Under the pieces are notes generated by a model. The model did no database searches. It saw nothing but the letters and a program-made list of their open reading frames with translations, and was not told the DNA's origin. A stretch of DNA of 64,000 nt. Origin: Dactylonectria macrodidyma (taxonomy: Eukaryota; Ascomycota; Sordariomycetes; Hypocreales; Nectriaceae). This document shows positions 1 to 12,900 of this stretch, piece after piece. The first letter of the stretch is position 1; the number at the start of each line of letters is the position of its first letter. The translations under genes and the position numbers were made by a program. The stretch is from NCBI GenBank assembly GCA_020744425.1, contig JAGMUV010000012.1, forward strand, positions 186,001 through 250,000, read 5' to 3'.

Positions 1-153
1 TATTCTTCTGCTGCGTTACAGTTTGACTACAATACACTGTTCCTTCTGGCTTTCGGCTGAGAACATATTTCGAGGCCGATGGTTGAACTGCCTGACTGGT
101 CTGAGCTACTTGACAACGGCAGCGATTGTATTTGACTAGAGGGATTAGTCGGG

Positions 154-399
154 CTAATTGGACTTCTGCGGCGGCTTATATTGGCGGCAGCGGCATCTGG
201 TGAAGACATTGTAGAGCTGCAAGAGGGCCTTCATGCACTCATCGTGGTCCTTGGAGTTGTTGACGGCGTCTGTATTAACACCGAGGTCGGCAAGAATGTG
301 GCAGAATTCCGGCACGTACTGGTGCACTAACAGGTGTGATTTGAGCCAATGGGAAATGTTAAAAGTGCGGCACCCGTAAGCTTGCGGCACCCGTATCAA
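154..399 (-). CDS. Hypothetical ORF, possibly a gene fragment
   Basis: An 81-codon open frame with mixed composition and several cysteines near its end. I recognise no domain. An overlapping frame at 27-209 encodes a Ser/Pro-rich tail, so this could be the 3' part of a spliced or frameshifted gene. It abuts the short repeats at 364-415, which may make it transposon debris. Very uncertain. Confidence 0.2.
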   Translation of the reverse strand: MIRVPQAYGCRTFNISHWLKSHLLVHQYVPEFCHILADLGVNTDAVNNSKDHDECMKALLQLYNVFTRCRCRQYKPPQKSN

Positions 400-415
400 A
401 GTGGTGCGGCACCCC
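364..415. repeat. Three short copies of GCGGCACCCSTA
   Basis: The motif GCGGCACCC followed by STA occurs three times at spacings of about 17-22 bp. It may be a transposon terminal subrepeat or a minisatellite seed; no partner inverted copy was seen nearby. Confidence 0.5.
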
Positions 416-524
416 TATCAATTGCCGTTAAAATATGATCACCAGACTAGTGACAGCCACTTTTGGACCACATCGAAAGGATATAAGGAAATCCCCTCGC
501 TGAGAAAATTGGAAAGATGCAGTC

Positions 525-2057
525 ATGGACCAAGACGACGCGTACGACTTTTTTAAGAAGCTTTCTGAGGCTGTTTATTCAAAAAATTCTTTGCAACAAT
601 TTGAGGCAGCCTTGCGTGTCATTCGTGCTCGATTTCCGAACTCAACCCGGTCGTCGGGAAGGCAGCAAAAACTCGGGTATCCTAGTGCAGACTACGACTT
701 TTGCACGACAGAACAACTGCCCATAGTCAAACCAGAGTGGGCTGAATATGCAGCCAGAGTGTCACAATCTGAGCCTCCTAGGGAAGATGATGAGCTCACT
801 CTGTCCATGTGGAATCTAGTCAACGGCAGCTGCCTAGATGTGGAAATTGTAAATGAATACCTCGACATTCTTAAAAAGTCATATCTTAGTTCAGAGGTTG
901 TAGGGATCCGAACCCTAGAACCTGGCGTTAATTTGATATCTCAAGAAGGTTGTGATCGGCCTACAATCATCCCATTTCATGACAGCAATAACTGGGCATT
1001 TGCTGTGGCGTACACAGACTGTATTCACTGGTACGACAGTAACCCAAATGGTACAACACCTCAGTTCTCCGCAAGTGATGGGAGGCGCGTAGTGATAGGC
1101 TGGACCGGCCCGAAACACTCGCGATCTGAGGATTCGGGTATTCTGATGCTGATTGGTATTCGGCTGCTTCTTCAAGGAACACCTCACATATGTCAAAAGG
1201 TCGCAGATCAATTTGCTGTGACATTCCGACCTCGCATGGTCATTGAGCTCCTCTCTAAGACCACAGATCCAAGTAAGCAGGACTTTGACGAAATCTTGCA
1301 TCAAAATTATCCACCAAACCCGTCTTCTTTTTTTGATGAGGCCATGTTTCATCTTTCTCCACCAAATCGCCTCTCGCAGGAACTAGTAGCAGATGAAACA
1401 CAGTCAGATTCAGAACAACGCAAGATTATCCTTAATTGCCTCAGCCATGCTGTCCATACCAACAGATCAACAAAATTATCTGAAGGTAAGAGCATAGCAA
1501 CACTATGGCTCTTAGTTCAAAGCAGTCAAAGAACCAGCGTATTTCACCAAAGGCACAACGCAGTGCGCTTTTACGAGGAGATGAATCGGTTGGGGAGTGA
1601 TACTGATACCATTAGGGACGCGTTGAGATTCTCTAATCCGAGCCCTGTTTTAAACCGTCCCGCAGATAAGACAATTGCGAAGATGAAGTTGATTAAAGAT
1701 CAATGTGCGTTCTGGAAAGATCTATGTGAACTATTATGTGATTGGGGAGATGACAAATTCGTAATTCTATCCGTCATTCCGCCCACGGTTGATATAAAAC
1801 GAATGTCACCAGGAGAAAAGAAAGATCTTATACATGAATTCAAACAGCGACTAGAGGACGCCTTGGATCCCTTAAGTGCAAACCTCCGAGAGACCCAACC
1901 TCTTGTTCGAGGATTGGTCCATGATCAGCTGCCAACGTATTCACTGATGATCGAGTATTTCATTAGTGGACGGTACAAGGAACTGACTGATGAGCTATAT
2001 AAGGCATTTTTAAACATAGAACCCAGCACCCCACAGGTGCCGATTCCAGCATTATAA
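525..2057 (+). CDS. Ulp1/C48-like pseudoprotease, 510 aa
   Basis: Single-exon gene. Residues about 90-235 follow the layout of Ulp1-type (C48) SUMO/ubiquitin-like proteases: a substrate-groove segment (MWNLVNGSCLDVEIVNEYL), the strand that normally contains His-Trp, an Asp (WYDSN), and the segment that is normally Asp-Cys-Gly. Here the His position reads Asn (SNNWAFAV) and the nucleophile position reads Ser (EDSGILML), while the Asp is kept. The family removes SUMO-like modifiers from proteins; this copy is predicted to be inactive as a cysteine protease and may bind rather than cut. The C-terminal ~270 residues are helical and not recognised. The start is the ATG at 525; an overlapping ORF at 517 is a frame shadow. 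The downstream neighbours are a pseudokinase and a small coiled-coil gene. The fold assignment is by motif order only. Confidence 0.65.
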   Translation: MDQDDAYDFFKKLSEAVYSKNSLQQFEAALRVIRARFPNSTRSSGRQQKLGYPSADYDFCTTEQLPIVKPEWAEYAARVSQSEPPREDDELTLSMWNLVNGSCLDVEIVNEYLDILKKSYLSSEVVGIRTLEPGVNLISQEGCDRPTIIPFHDSNNWAFAVAYTDCIHWYDSNPNGTTPQFSASDGRRVVIGWTGPKHSRSEDSGILMLIGIRLLLQGTPHICQKVADQFAVTFRPRMVIELLSKTTDPSKQDFDEILHQNYPPNPSSFFDEAMFHLSPPNRLSQELVADETQSDSEQRKIILNCLSHAVHTNRSTKLSEGKSIATLWLLVQSSQRTSVFHQRHNAVRFYEEMNRLGSDTDTIRDALRFSNPSPVLNRPADKTIAKMKLIKDQCAFWKDLCELLCDWGDDKFVILSVIPPTVDIKRMSPGEKKDLIHEFKQRLEDALDPLSANLRETQPLVRGLVHDQLPTYSLMIEYFISGRYKELTDELYKAFLNIEPSTPQVPIPAL

Positions 2058-2429
2058 ATTGGAGATAGTCAATAGATGTTTATATCTTGAAACCGCTAAT
2101 GCCGATTTAATGGGCTGGCAGCTGTCAATCTATTCAAACCTCTATTTATGGTTGATATAAGTATTGCGAACTTTGTTTCAAGTTTGTGTTACATGCGGGA
2201 CCTTCTACGAGCTCACCTTGATATATGTTGAGCTAAATGTATTCATTGCATGAAAACTTGGGCGAAGTTCAATTTATTGCCGTAAAATAAGGAAATGAGA
2301 TAGTGATTTAGGATTTAGCCGTTCTCCATGACTTATTACCACCATTATATCTAACATTGCTTTGACACCGTTCGTTTCTTGGCATGGATTGCCTTTGTGG
2401 GTAAGAAATAAATGGATGCTGTCGTTCTG
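2058..2429. other. Intergenic, convergent 3' ends
   Basis: Space between the convergent Ulp1-like and kinase-like genes. AT-rich, with no ORF or repeat that I can support. Confidence 0.5.
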
Positions 2430-3218
2430 TTAGTTAAGTGCGAGCTGTATTATAGGTTGGCTACGACCCACCGCCAATATTGGCAAGCCGCCGGACTTGA
2501 GCTCGCCGAGGAGGTTTAGCGCATCGGGGGTCCAATTGTGACCCTGAGATTCCATTGCGTTCATAGTTTCATATAGGTAGATGGCTACGTATGAACTGTT
2601 GGCTTCTCTTATGCAAGCATCCGTTACTGGCTCAAAGTTCCAATCTAAAACTGAGACGTAATCAGCCAAGCTTGAACCATATTTAAAAGTTGCTCTATTC
2701 GTACCCAGTTTGACAACTCCTTGGGAAGAGATTCGGATAGCGTCGATGCGGAATGCAAAAAGTTGAGTTAGATAGTGGACTGCGGCCATTACCTGTGACA
2801 TAATAGCAGCAATCTGAGGCTGAGCCAGGGGCAAGATTTCGAAAAGGTCGAGATCCACGTGTTCATACACAAGGTGAATTTCCGACCGTATATAGTAAAT
2901 CTCGATCGGTCGAGCAACGTTGACATGAAAAATGCGTGCAAGCCGATTGAACTCAGTGAGCGTCACGTGCCGCACCTGTTGCACCATGACTAACTGACTT
3001 GGATGTAGACAAAGTGCCCCTATCCATGCCTTATCAACACGTCCAACGGAGTCATAGGTTTCAATCGGATGACGACCCATATGGGCACGAAGAGGTTCTC
3101 TAGGTGAGGACTCATTCTGGTTGAAAGAAACCGGTGGCTTGCGACTAATAATCATCTCGTCAGCGCGACTCGATAGCCCTTGTTGAGAGACAGTCCTTGG
3201 ACCGAATTTATGTAACAA
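2430..3218 (-). CDS. Degenerate kinase-like protein (pseudokinase)
   Basis: Open frame of about 262 codons. The middle resembles a kinase N-lobe to hinge (HVTLTEFNRLARIFHVNVAR, then HLVYEHVDLDL), followed by a helix and a catalytic-loop-like stretch (FRIDAIRISSQGVVKLG). Neither an HRD nor a DFG motif is present; the VKLG ending before the DFG position is shared with the second kinase-like gene at 19.5-20.6 kb. It is predicted to be catalytically dead and may act as a scaffold. The open frame begins at a TTG; the first in-frame ATG is about 20 codons in (near 3156), so the true start is unsure and an upstream exon is possible. It is transcribed divergently from the coiled-coil gene at 3295. 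Confidence 0.55.
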   Translation of the reverse strand: MLHKFGPRTVSQQGLSSRADEMIISRKPPVSFNQNESSPREPLRAHMGRHPIETYDSVGRVDKAWIGALCLHPSQLVMVQQVRHVTLTEFNRLARIFHVNVARPIEIYYIRSEIHLVYEHVDLDLFEILPLAQPQIAAIMSQVMAAVHYLTQLFAFRIDAIRISSQGVVKLGTNRATFKYGSSLADYVSVLDWNFEPVTDACIREANSSYVAIYLYETMNAMESQGHNWTPDALNLLGELKSGGLPILAVGRSQPIIQLALN

Positions 3219-3294
3219 ATACCCACAGCCAGAAATGGACCTCCAGTCAGACTACTTAATGACAATCACCGCCCAAACGGACTTTTGACTGCAA
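3219..3294. promoter_or_regulatory. Short divergent intergenic region
   Basis: Only about 76 bp separate the divergent kinase-like frame and the coiled-coil gene ATG at 3295, so they probably share a promoter region. No specific element is recognised. Confidence 0.4.
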
Positions 3295-3597
3295 ATGGAT
3301 CAACTACCGAGCGCAACCTCGAGTGTTTACTCAAGCTCTTTCCCGCTAGACGACCTTTTACATCGATTATCCGAACAAACCAAGGATCAAGAGGAGCATA
3401 CAATCTATGCTCTTTTGGAGGAGCGCGAACAGTTGACTGAGGAGCTACGCTGCCTGCGCCGGTGCTGGGATTCGCTCTACCAACTTATAGTTGCATCGGA
3501 TGAAACTGCACGAGGTCTATCGTTCAAGATGGACAAGGCAAGAAAACGCATCAAACAAGAAGAGAATAAGTGGTTTGCAAATTTGACTGCTATATAG
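3295..3597 (+). CDS. Small coiled-coil protein, 100 aa
   Basis: Intronless ORF starting at ATG 3295. After a Ser-rich N-terminus, residues about 18-95 are charged and leucine-rich with a heptad-like pattern (LLEEREQLTEELRCLRR), as expected for a coiled coil. No family is recognised. Its head-to-head arrangement with the pseudokinase suggests joint expression and perhaps partnership; that is inference. Confidence 0.5.
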   Translation: MDQLPSATSSVYSSSFPLDDLLHRLSEQTKDQEEHTIYALLEEREQLTEELRCLRRCWDSLYQLIVASDETARGLSFKMDKARKRIKQEENKWFANLTAI

Positions 3598-4156
3598 GCA
3601 TTGTGGAGGTTTTTGGGCGCAAAGTGGCTAGTTTGGACTTGGTATAGCACGGCTAGAGCTAGTATTTATCTCAATTCTTCAATTCTCTGCGTTGAGATAT
3701 TTTGAACAGATATGACACGTGCAGCCAGCTGAGGCGGTGCAAAGTCAGTAGTGACCGAATTCATAGCGTTTCATAAACCCTCCGGGCACAGGCCACACCC
3801 CAGCCCACACAGCCCCTTTGTGTAAGCTTCGTAACACAGTAAATGTACCGAGCTCCTTGTAGATCTAGTAAAGTTTGAAGAGATGCTGAATACGGGGCAA
3901 TGGGATGAGTCGCGCTCTTCGGATGTATTGCCCGTAATGGTATTGAGTAACACATGTAACTTGGATAGATTGTTGGATAAGAGGTACACACGCTCGGATA
4001 CTGTCGTAAAGGTTAACTTAGCTACTACAGGGCCGTCAAATTATAATATCTACTAGGCCTACTTAAATCATGCTGCAAATTAAGAACCTACATGAATCCA
4101 TCCCGATATAGTGTAACAAACTAAGATTCGATCTACAGCACGATCAACCAAACCCA
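3598..4156. other. Intergenic, no supported gene
   Basis: Low-coding 560-bp stretch. Short antisense ORFs near 3761-3991 overlap in two frames and look like chance. Confidence 0.4.
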
Positions 4157-5750
4157 TCATATCTCAACACTAATAGGCAAAGGAGCCGTCGGTGTTGGTC
4201 CCCAGTCATGAAGAACTTGTGACATATCCATGCGATTTTCTCCGGTTGTATCAACTGAGTTACCATCGGCTGTCTGTGGATCAATGTTGATTTCGAATTG
4301 GTCGAGTATGTTGTCGAAATTTTCGACTGGGTGGTGAGGTTGATCCGTCTCGTGACCATGCTCAAAGGCATCCAAAAACCGAGAATAATTTATCCAGTGA
4401 CTGATCGAAAGATCTTGTACTCTAGATAGCTCCTCTACACTCCCAACCAACTGAATATTAAGCCTCAGTGGCCCCAAGGAGCCTGAGACTAGTAGAGTTT
4501 TGATGATTGGGGATATTTCATCCAACTGAGGTTTTAAGCCTTCATAGCATTTGTCGATGTAGTCACTAAAGTCCTCGATTTGCCGCACACCCACTCTTTT
4601 CAGACTATGAAACGGATTGTAAGAATGCATTATAATAAAGATATCAGAACTCACTCTTTTTGGTCCAAAAGTAGCCCCGGAGCTATGTAAGCTGCCTCTC
4701 CAAGACGACTAACCATGGCTAGCATGGGCCTCCCTACTTCCAGCCAATACCCCACCGTAGCTCGAGAGCTATCCTTGGCATCGATTTCGCATGAGGCAGG
4801 GAGGGAATACCATTCGCGAACGATATCATCCAGAGCTGTATCGCGCGAAAGTCGCTGGCGCTTTTCTGACTTCTGGCGACCGGGTCTTGCATCCAAGACT
4901 TTCTCCAATTCCCGCCTTTTTGGTTCGTATACTTCGGCTAAACGTGTTGCAGTGTATCGCATCCTCATTATAGCCAGCAGACATTTGCCTTCTGTATGTG
5001 CTATTTCTCTTTCCTCCATTCGAAGTTGTGTGCACAATTGTTTCACCAATGAATCAGCTTCGAAAATTTGAGGCTGCTCAGCCTTGGTCTCATGCAGTGC
5101 ACTAAATAAGCGCCATGCTTTTTCCAGAATAGTACGAATATTTGGCTGTGAATGGGTTCTGGTTGTTTTATCCAGTTTAGCAAATCTCTCTTCTCCAAAA
5201 TCTATAGCAGATCTTATACATCTAGACTTGCGCCGCTTTAGTAATTTGGATTCGGTCTGGTCACCAGATGTCATAGATGATGGAGAATCAAAACTAGGAA
5301 CGACTTCTTCAGGATTCCTCTCAAGTTCACTTTCAGGTGTAGGTAAAGATTCATCATTTAGTTCAGACCGTTGACGCTTTGACAAAATTCTTCCACAGCC
5401 TCTCTCTGGAGGCCCTATTGAACTATCCGAACGATTACAATGCGCAATAGTTTTGTCTAAGTTAGTGGAGATTGTATCAGGCGACTGAGTCGTAAGTATA
5501 TCCGCAGCAGTAACTTCTGTTAACCCAGTAAAAATATGTCGAATATAGCGATTCGGATCTAAGGATCGAGACATCGTAGATTTAAGGCCATCATGAAGCA
5601 CCTATAACCCGTATGAGATTTTTTCCACTCGCCTAGCTGATGGAATAATTGAAAAGGGCATATAACCTTCCAGGCTTGTTCCTCGCTTAGAACACCCAAT
5701 TGATGGATGATCTGGGCTTGTGCAGTGGCCGATGCCATTGCCCACTGCAT
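4157..5750 (-). CDS. Unknown nuclear-looking protein, 492 aa, 3 exons
   Basis: Rebuilt by splicing: exons 5750-5667, 5601-4655 and 4604-4157, with introns 5602-5666 (GTTATA...TATAG) and 4605-4654 (GTGAGT...CATAG). The exons sum to 1479 nt and keep frame. I recognise no domain. Visible features are a Ser/Pro/Glu-rich disordered middle, a basic cluster (LLKRRKSRC) that could be a nuclear signal, a long helical segment with many Arg/Glu (RMEEREIAHTEGKCLLAIMR), and an acidic C-terminus. It lies convergent to the coiled-coil gene and closes the four-gene group at 0.5-5.8 kb. It could be a transcriptional or chromatin protein, but nothing proves that. Confidence 0.6.
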
Positions 5751-5819
5751 ATGACAACGAAAAGAAAAGATGAAAAAGGAAAATGGTGCCAAAATTGTAT
5801 TGTTAAGGACTGTGGAGTG

Positions 5820-6300
5820 TAAGAATAAAAGACAGGCTCTTTTCAGAGCTATCTATTGTTTTTGCGCAGTGGTCCAAATCTGGTTTTGTGTCTCGGTGCA
5901 CTGTAACATTTCGGCTCGGTATGCCGTCCATTTTCTGCATCGGAAGAGAAAATGCTCAACCGTCTCTGTCGCTTGTCCACATGCGCATTGTTGTGATGAT
6001 GCTGCCGTGATCCGAAAGAGGTATCCATTCAGTCTGGCCATGCCTGTCCTAAGCTGTGCCAGCACACCGGCTTCTCTCCATGACAAGTGGTCATATAGTT
6101 GTCGCGTGTGTTTGCCGGGTACAGTCATGTTCACTATCGCTTTCCTCTCTGGATCTCTCTTCCCATTCTTTCAGGCAAGACGCACAGACCGGCGGTACTT
6201 AGGGGGACCTAGGAATCATAATTTTATTGGAGTAATCAAAGATCCAAAAGTGGCCTTGAGAATAAGTTCTCTAAGGTTCTCCTACATGTATAGCAGCAGG
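5820..6300 (-). mobile_element. Tad-type LINE, 3' coding remnant
   Basis: The minus-strand frame 5853-6134 matches the C-terminal tail of Tad-clade non-LTR retrotransposon ORF2: GKHTRQLYDHLSWREA, QLRTG, LNGYLFRI, a CACG...HFLFRCRKW zinc-finger-like block. Farther upstream (6135-6200) the same frame continues with an in-frame stop. About 180 bp of this remnant (6121-6300) recurs with mismatches at 51000-51200. The family copies itself by target-primed reverse transcription; this piece is 5' truncated and inactive. Confidence 0.75.
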
Positions 6301-6584
6301 TAGTACAGCCACAATTCTATCATAGCTCTAACAGCTGGGGCAGATGTGAGCTTGCGAAGGTGCGTATCCGGAGCCTGGCGTACGTACACCGGCTTGTGTC
6401 CGTTGCTGGGAGCAGGGTAGACTGGATGACGGGCGAAGGACGGTCGGTCGAGTTCCTCCTAAAGACCAGACTGAGCTTGCAACGGAAGGGGAGAGCGATC
6501 AATCGGTTTGCATAGTTAGGCAGCCTGCATCGGAGCCAGCCACATCAAGAGAAGCGGACGCTCCGTGGCAGCTCACGGTTTCCC

Positions 6585-6665
6585 GGCCGCTACTGTACTG
6601 TACTGTAAAACTTCGATCTAGTCGAACTCCTTTAAATCGGGATTTCTGTTCTTGCAATTAAATGG
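6585..6665. mobile_element. Possible pogo/Tigger-type terminal fragment
   Basis: TACTGTAAAACTTCGATC followed by GTCGAAC resembles the CAGTAAAACCTCGAT start common to pogo/Tigger transposon ends. No opposite end was found, so this is probably a solo terminus. The rest of 6503-6825 shows nothing else. Confidence 0.3.
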
Positions 6666-6825
6666 GTGATATATCCTTAGAGTTATCTTTCGATGCATGC
6701 CCATTTTACTCATTTCAATAGAGGAACTCTAAATCAACTCGACCCTCTGGTTTTTAAATCAACTTTACTCTGCAATCAATAGCGCGTTTTCATTTTATAT
6801 AGGCTTCTAGACGCCTATGGTAACT

Positions 6826-7389
6826 CTAACGTGTACTTGCATATCCAGAGAAGTGATCCTCATCAAGAGCTCTATCAAAAAAAATAGCGGGCTTAAAACC
6901 AGGTATTTTTATAAAAGCAATTTCATCTCCAAATGTGTCCGGCTTTACAACTCGAACCTCTTTTTCATATAGCGCCACATCCAAGGTTGTAGTAGAAAAC
7001 GCCCGAACAAGATCTTTACATAAAATAGGTGCGGGACCATACAACACATGGCTAATGTTCAATGTGAAGTGGTTAAACTGCACCTCGCAGGAGTGCCTCC
7101 CAGGGTTTGTAGAGCGGAGAGAATTCTTAATTGAATTAAAAAGGTCTTTTTTAGTGTCGTCATCGTTTTCAGTCGTCTGGATTTTTGGAGCTTTATTCCT
7201 TTCTCCATTTTCCTGAGTGGCCAGGAATAGGTAAATATATGATCTGTCCCCATTGAGGAAGATAAGGACAGGAATCTGCGCCCGTAACTTAACGGCATTG
7301 ACCCATTCGTAATCTATAAAGATTGGATCCCAATATTTCAATTTCTGAACTTGAGAATAGCCTATAATCTCTTTAGCATGAGCCGCCAT
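6826..7389 (-). CDS. Hypothetical protein, 187 aa
   Basis: Intronless ORF; the first ATG is at 7389 (the open frame extends a few codons upstream from a GTG). Mixed alpha/beta composition with hydrophobic strands (AQIPVLIFLNGDRSYIYLFL) and an acidic insert. No signal peptide, membrane segment or known domain is recognised. It stands alone, convergent to the LINE remnant. Confidence 0.4.
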   Translation of the reverse strand: MAAHAKEIIGYSQVQKLKYWDPIFIDYEWVNAVKLRAQIPVLIFLNGDRSYIYLFLATQENGERNKAPKIQTTENDDDTKKDLFNSIKNSLRSTNPGRHSCEVQFNHFTLNISHVLYGPAPILCKDLVRAFSTTTLDVALYEKEVRVVKPDTFGDEIAFIKIPGFKPAIFFDRALDEDHFSGYASTR

Positions 7390-7401
7390 AGTACAATCCA
7401 C

Positions 7402-9186
<1,785 letters not shown>

Positions 9187-9923
9187 GTCAGTATACGCTG
9201 TTATAGCCGAAAGTGCCAAAAGTCTGTAGTTAGCTGTAACTTTGTCTAGAAGAATTCTGATGTCTTCCATACATGCATGCAACATGAAGCAATCACGCCT
9301 TGTTTTACTTATTAAATTTGCTTTTGAAAGTTAATCTGGACATCTAATTGCTTTATTTAGAAAGATTTGATTATGGTGATGATGATGATGATTATTTAAC
9401 GTGTTACGGGCACAAAGATTTGATTATGGATAGTAATGGCCGTTTAAGTATAGGGTAGGTACTTGTTAAAGAAGGGCTCTCATGCTCTCCATTTATTTAT
9501 CTTAGTACATAAAATAAAGGGAATTGATAGGGGACGCATGACATTTGGATACGGACGCATGATCCTTAGGGAAGCATGACTTGTACAGCTTCCTATTAGC
9601 CGAAAAACTTCTGCCCCACTGATACAAGATTACCTCAGCGGAAGGACTTATCTGAGTAACAAGAGCTCCAGCTCCACTATTATTGAAAATAAGATGTCTT
9701 CTACTTCTATAAGCAGGCGGATGCATTATCACAGGGCTGTAAGGGAGTTACAGATTGCTCTTGTGGCCGATTTGCAAGCAGCGGCAATCAATTGCTAATT
9801 TTACTACAAGTGCCCCAATGGAGTTTTTCAGGGTTTCATACACCTCTCACAATCATGGGCATTAACTAAAGCAATTCTCATCTTATTAATTACAAGGCCC
9901 AATTGGCTAGGAAGAGCTAGTTC
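9187..9923. other. Intergenic, convergent 3' ends
   Basis: Contains a short GATGATGATGATGATT simple repeat near 9378. A minus ORF at 9502-9732 has no recognised domain and possible splice sites; it is not supported enough to call. Confidence 0.4.
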
Positions 9924-12900
9924 TTATAAATTAATTAATTCCTCCTCTGAAAAGTCAGGCGGGTTCCGCTCGTATGTTACGCGCATTCCACTATCGAGAG
10001 CTGCTCCCTCGTTACAAATTGGAATATATTTGCTGTAGGTTTGTGTCTGACGAATCTCATCGTCACTAATACCAAGCTCATCATAAGGAATCCACACCGT
10101 AGGGCGACGGGCACGTAGCGCTTCGTGCTGAAAAGCATTGTGAATAAGCTTGTTTCGCACCGAAGGTTCCAAGTCTTCGATTTCGTCATTGATTCCATTA
10201 TAAAGCGCTTCACCGCGCCGAGTCTCTAGCTCTTGTTGGTGTCCCCATTCTTCTTTTTTGCTGTGGAGCTTGGATCGATACTCGTGAGCACGATGAAATG
10301 CTTCGTCGCGAAGCGCTGCTTCATCCTCAAGCGTAATGGGTAGGTAACGGAATAGGGGCGCGAACGACCAGTTGAGGAGTATCTGATATATAGCTGTACA
10401 AATAAGGACAATTATCATAATTATTCCATGTACTGTACAGGTGTTGATTCCATCCTCATCCTTAACAAGAAACAGGAGACCAGCAATGCATAGCTCCATT
10501 GTGTATATCCCAGTGAAGGTCTGGTTAATAGCTCGAGGATACAAGACCCCTCCAGTGTCTTGGTCAAATCTAGTAACATACAGTACCATATATCGCTGAG
10601 AAACCCATGAGAGGCTAAATGTAATAATAGCGAAAATGGAGATCAGAGGGGCAATGATACAGTAGACCAAAGCAATGCAAGCAAAGTTAGTATATATTGG
10701 AAAGTAGGCCCCCCACCTAATCTCATTTAACTTTGTGTTTCGCAGCCATTTCTCACGAGGTGTACTATCAGCAAGTCGTGAAATTATGTACCACCTAAAA
10801 ATGGCAGGGGCCTGAAGGAGGGTGCTGGAGCTAGTTGAGAGAGCTTGGAGAATCATATAAGAGAAGAAGTAGTTAGATCCCTTGGGAAGATTGGTTGCTA
10901 GTAGATCTAAGATGTCTCCTCCAGTTTGTAATTTTTGGACACTGTCCAATAGCTGGTCTAGAGATGCAGCAAAAGAAGACGTGATTGAGACGACGAGGAA
11001 TAGTTGAATAAATAAGAAGGTAAAATAAAAGATCTGAACAAACTCAATCTTCTGAGACCCAGTTTTGGCTCCCTTTAGTTGTGCGAGAGAGTCGAATATA
11101 AGTGGAACTAGGTAGAGAAGAAGACTTATAATAAGTGAAGGTAAAACACCCGCAATCGCTTTGATTGCATTTTCGATTAGCTTCCTCCGGCTGAAGAATT
11201 GCAGCCATGTATTGTTTTGAATGAGTTGCTCTAATTGGCCTACTGCAGCTGTCCAAGCTACAGGGAGAGACCAGAGAAGAACCATCGTCGATAGAACACC
11301 AGTGATAGCTATCATTAAGAGCCACTCCTGCCACCAGCTCACGGCCATATTCGCCCATATTACATCTCTTGGCGAAATCTCGATTGTTCTTGGCGCCATA
11401 TACTTAGGGAAGTGGTATATTGCACTTTGACAGGCCATATGGGCTGCGACCTGGTTGTTGAACTGAATAAAGGCTGAGTTCAGTAAAGGGAACTTTTCCG
11501 GGTGCTTTTGGTCCACTTCAATTTCAAGATTTAAACGAGCCAGCTCTTGTCGACACCAGAAGATGGTGTCAATTTTAGAATTAATAAGAGGAATTCCAGG
11601 TAGCCATGTTACTCCAAACAGAGGCGGCCGATGTGATGGCCGATCGCCCTTTCTCAGGTATTTTCCCCATAAGTCGACTCGTTGTTCCATTTGGTAATGT
11701 ACATTATATGATGTGGGGTAATCTTTGCCTTCTGGTCCTCTTTGGAATATAAAAGCCTTCTGTAAATGCTGCAATAGAGATAATTTTGTGGACCTATACA
11801 CCTCATTGTCATGTCCGGTTCCTCGAGGTTTCGGGGAGGGAAAGCCGGATGGTGGCTTCCAGAACTGCCACCGCTTTGTGTCTTCTCTAATGACTGAGCC
11901 CCTCATTGGCAGGACTTTTGTACCTTGTGGTAGCCGAGCTCGCCTCTCTTCTTGTCGGGTATACTCCTTGGGATAAACTGGATACGGAGTCGATCCTTTT
12001 CTTGGACCTGCTTTAGACGTGAATCCATTCCCATCACAGTCACTTCCTGTTGAAGAAACGAAGTGAACGGGAGTATGTGGGTATTCAAGAAGTGCGCTTA
12101 CTTGATCAGGCAGAGGCTTACTTAAAGTCTTCCGCTTCTTCATCTGCGTCATCTTCATTCTCTTTATCTGAACCTCATTCGCTGCTTTGATTAGATTCAT
12201 CTCAGCTGATTCAAGCCTTAAGTGAATCTCATTCCGGCGGGAGATTTTGTTAAGAAGCTTCGATAGATCTCGATTTAACCAAATATTCCTTACCCCTCCT
12301 GGAAAGAAATCAAAAAGACCCTCCAAGGCCTCCTCGCTCAGCCACCCAGGGGGTATGGAGTTGATGAGCACTGTTGTTGCTGAGGCTCTGAGGCGGTGTT
12401 CTGCACTTGTGAGATAATCTTGGCGCACCTTGATATATACTCGTAGTTCAAGAAAAAACACAACGCATACCCAGATAACCACTAGTATGGCTAACAGCAG
12501 GTGTCCACTATATCGACTGGTATTTTTAGGGCTAACGTTACCCCATGCCAGGGTATCTAGCCCAGTGACTGTCGAGGAATTCCTTCTTACAGAATCTTTC
12601 TCTTGCACATTGAGTTGAGAGCCAATGCCATTGATGTAATTAAGGGATATTAAAATAGGCATGAATACAGAACAGATGGGAATGAAGATGACAACAAGAG
12701 TATTCAAATAGCGCAAGAAGAAGTATGCATCGAGACCACACTTATAAATGATTTCCTGGTCACTGACATTCCATAATGTTCTAATCATGCCCCAAAATGA
12801 TGATGGCGGAGGGTCAATTCGCTGCCGCTCGGGTACCAAGTATGTCTTTGGCTTGCTAGACAAAATGTCAGAGGGGGTTTCCACGCACTATGGGGTGTGT

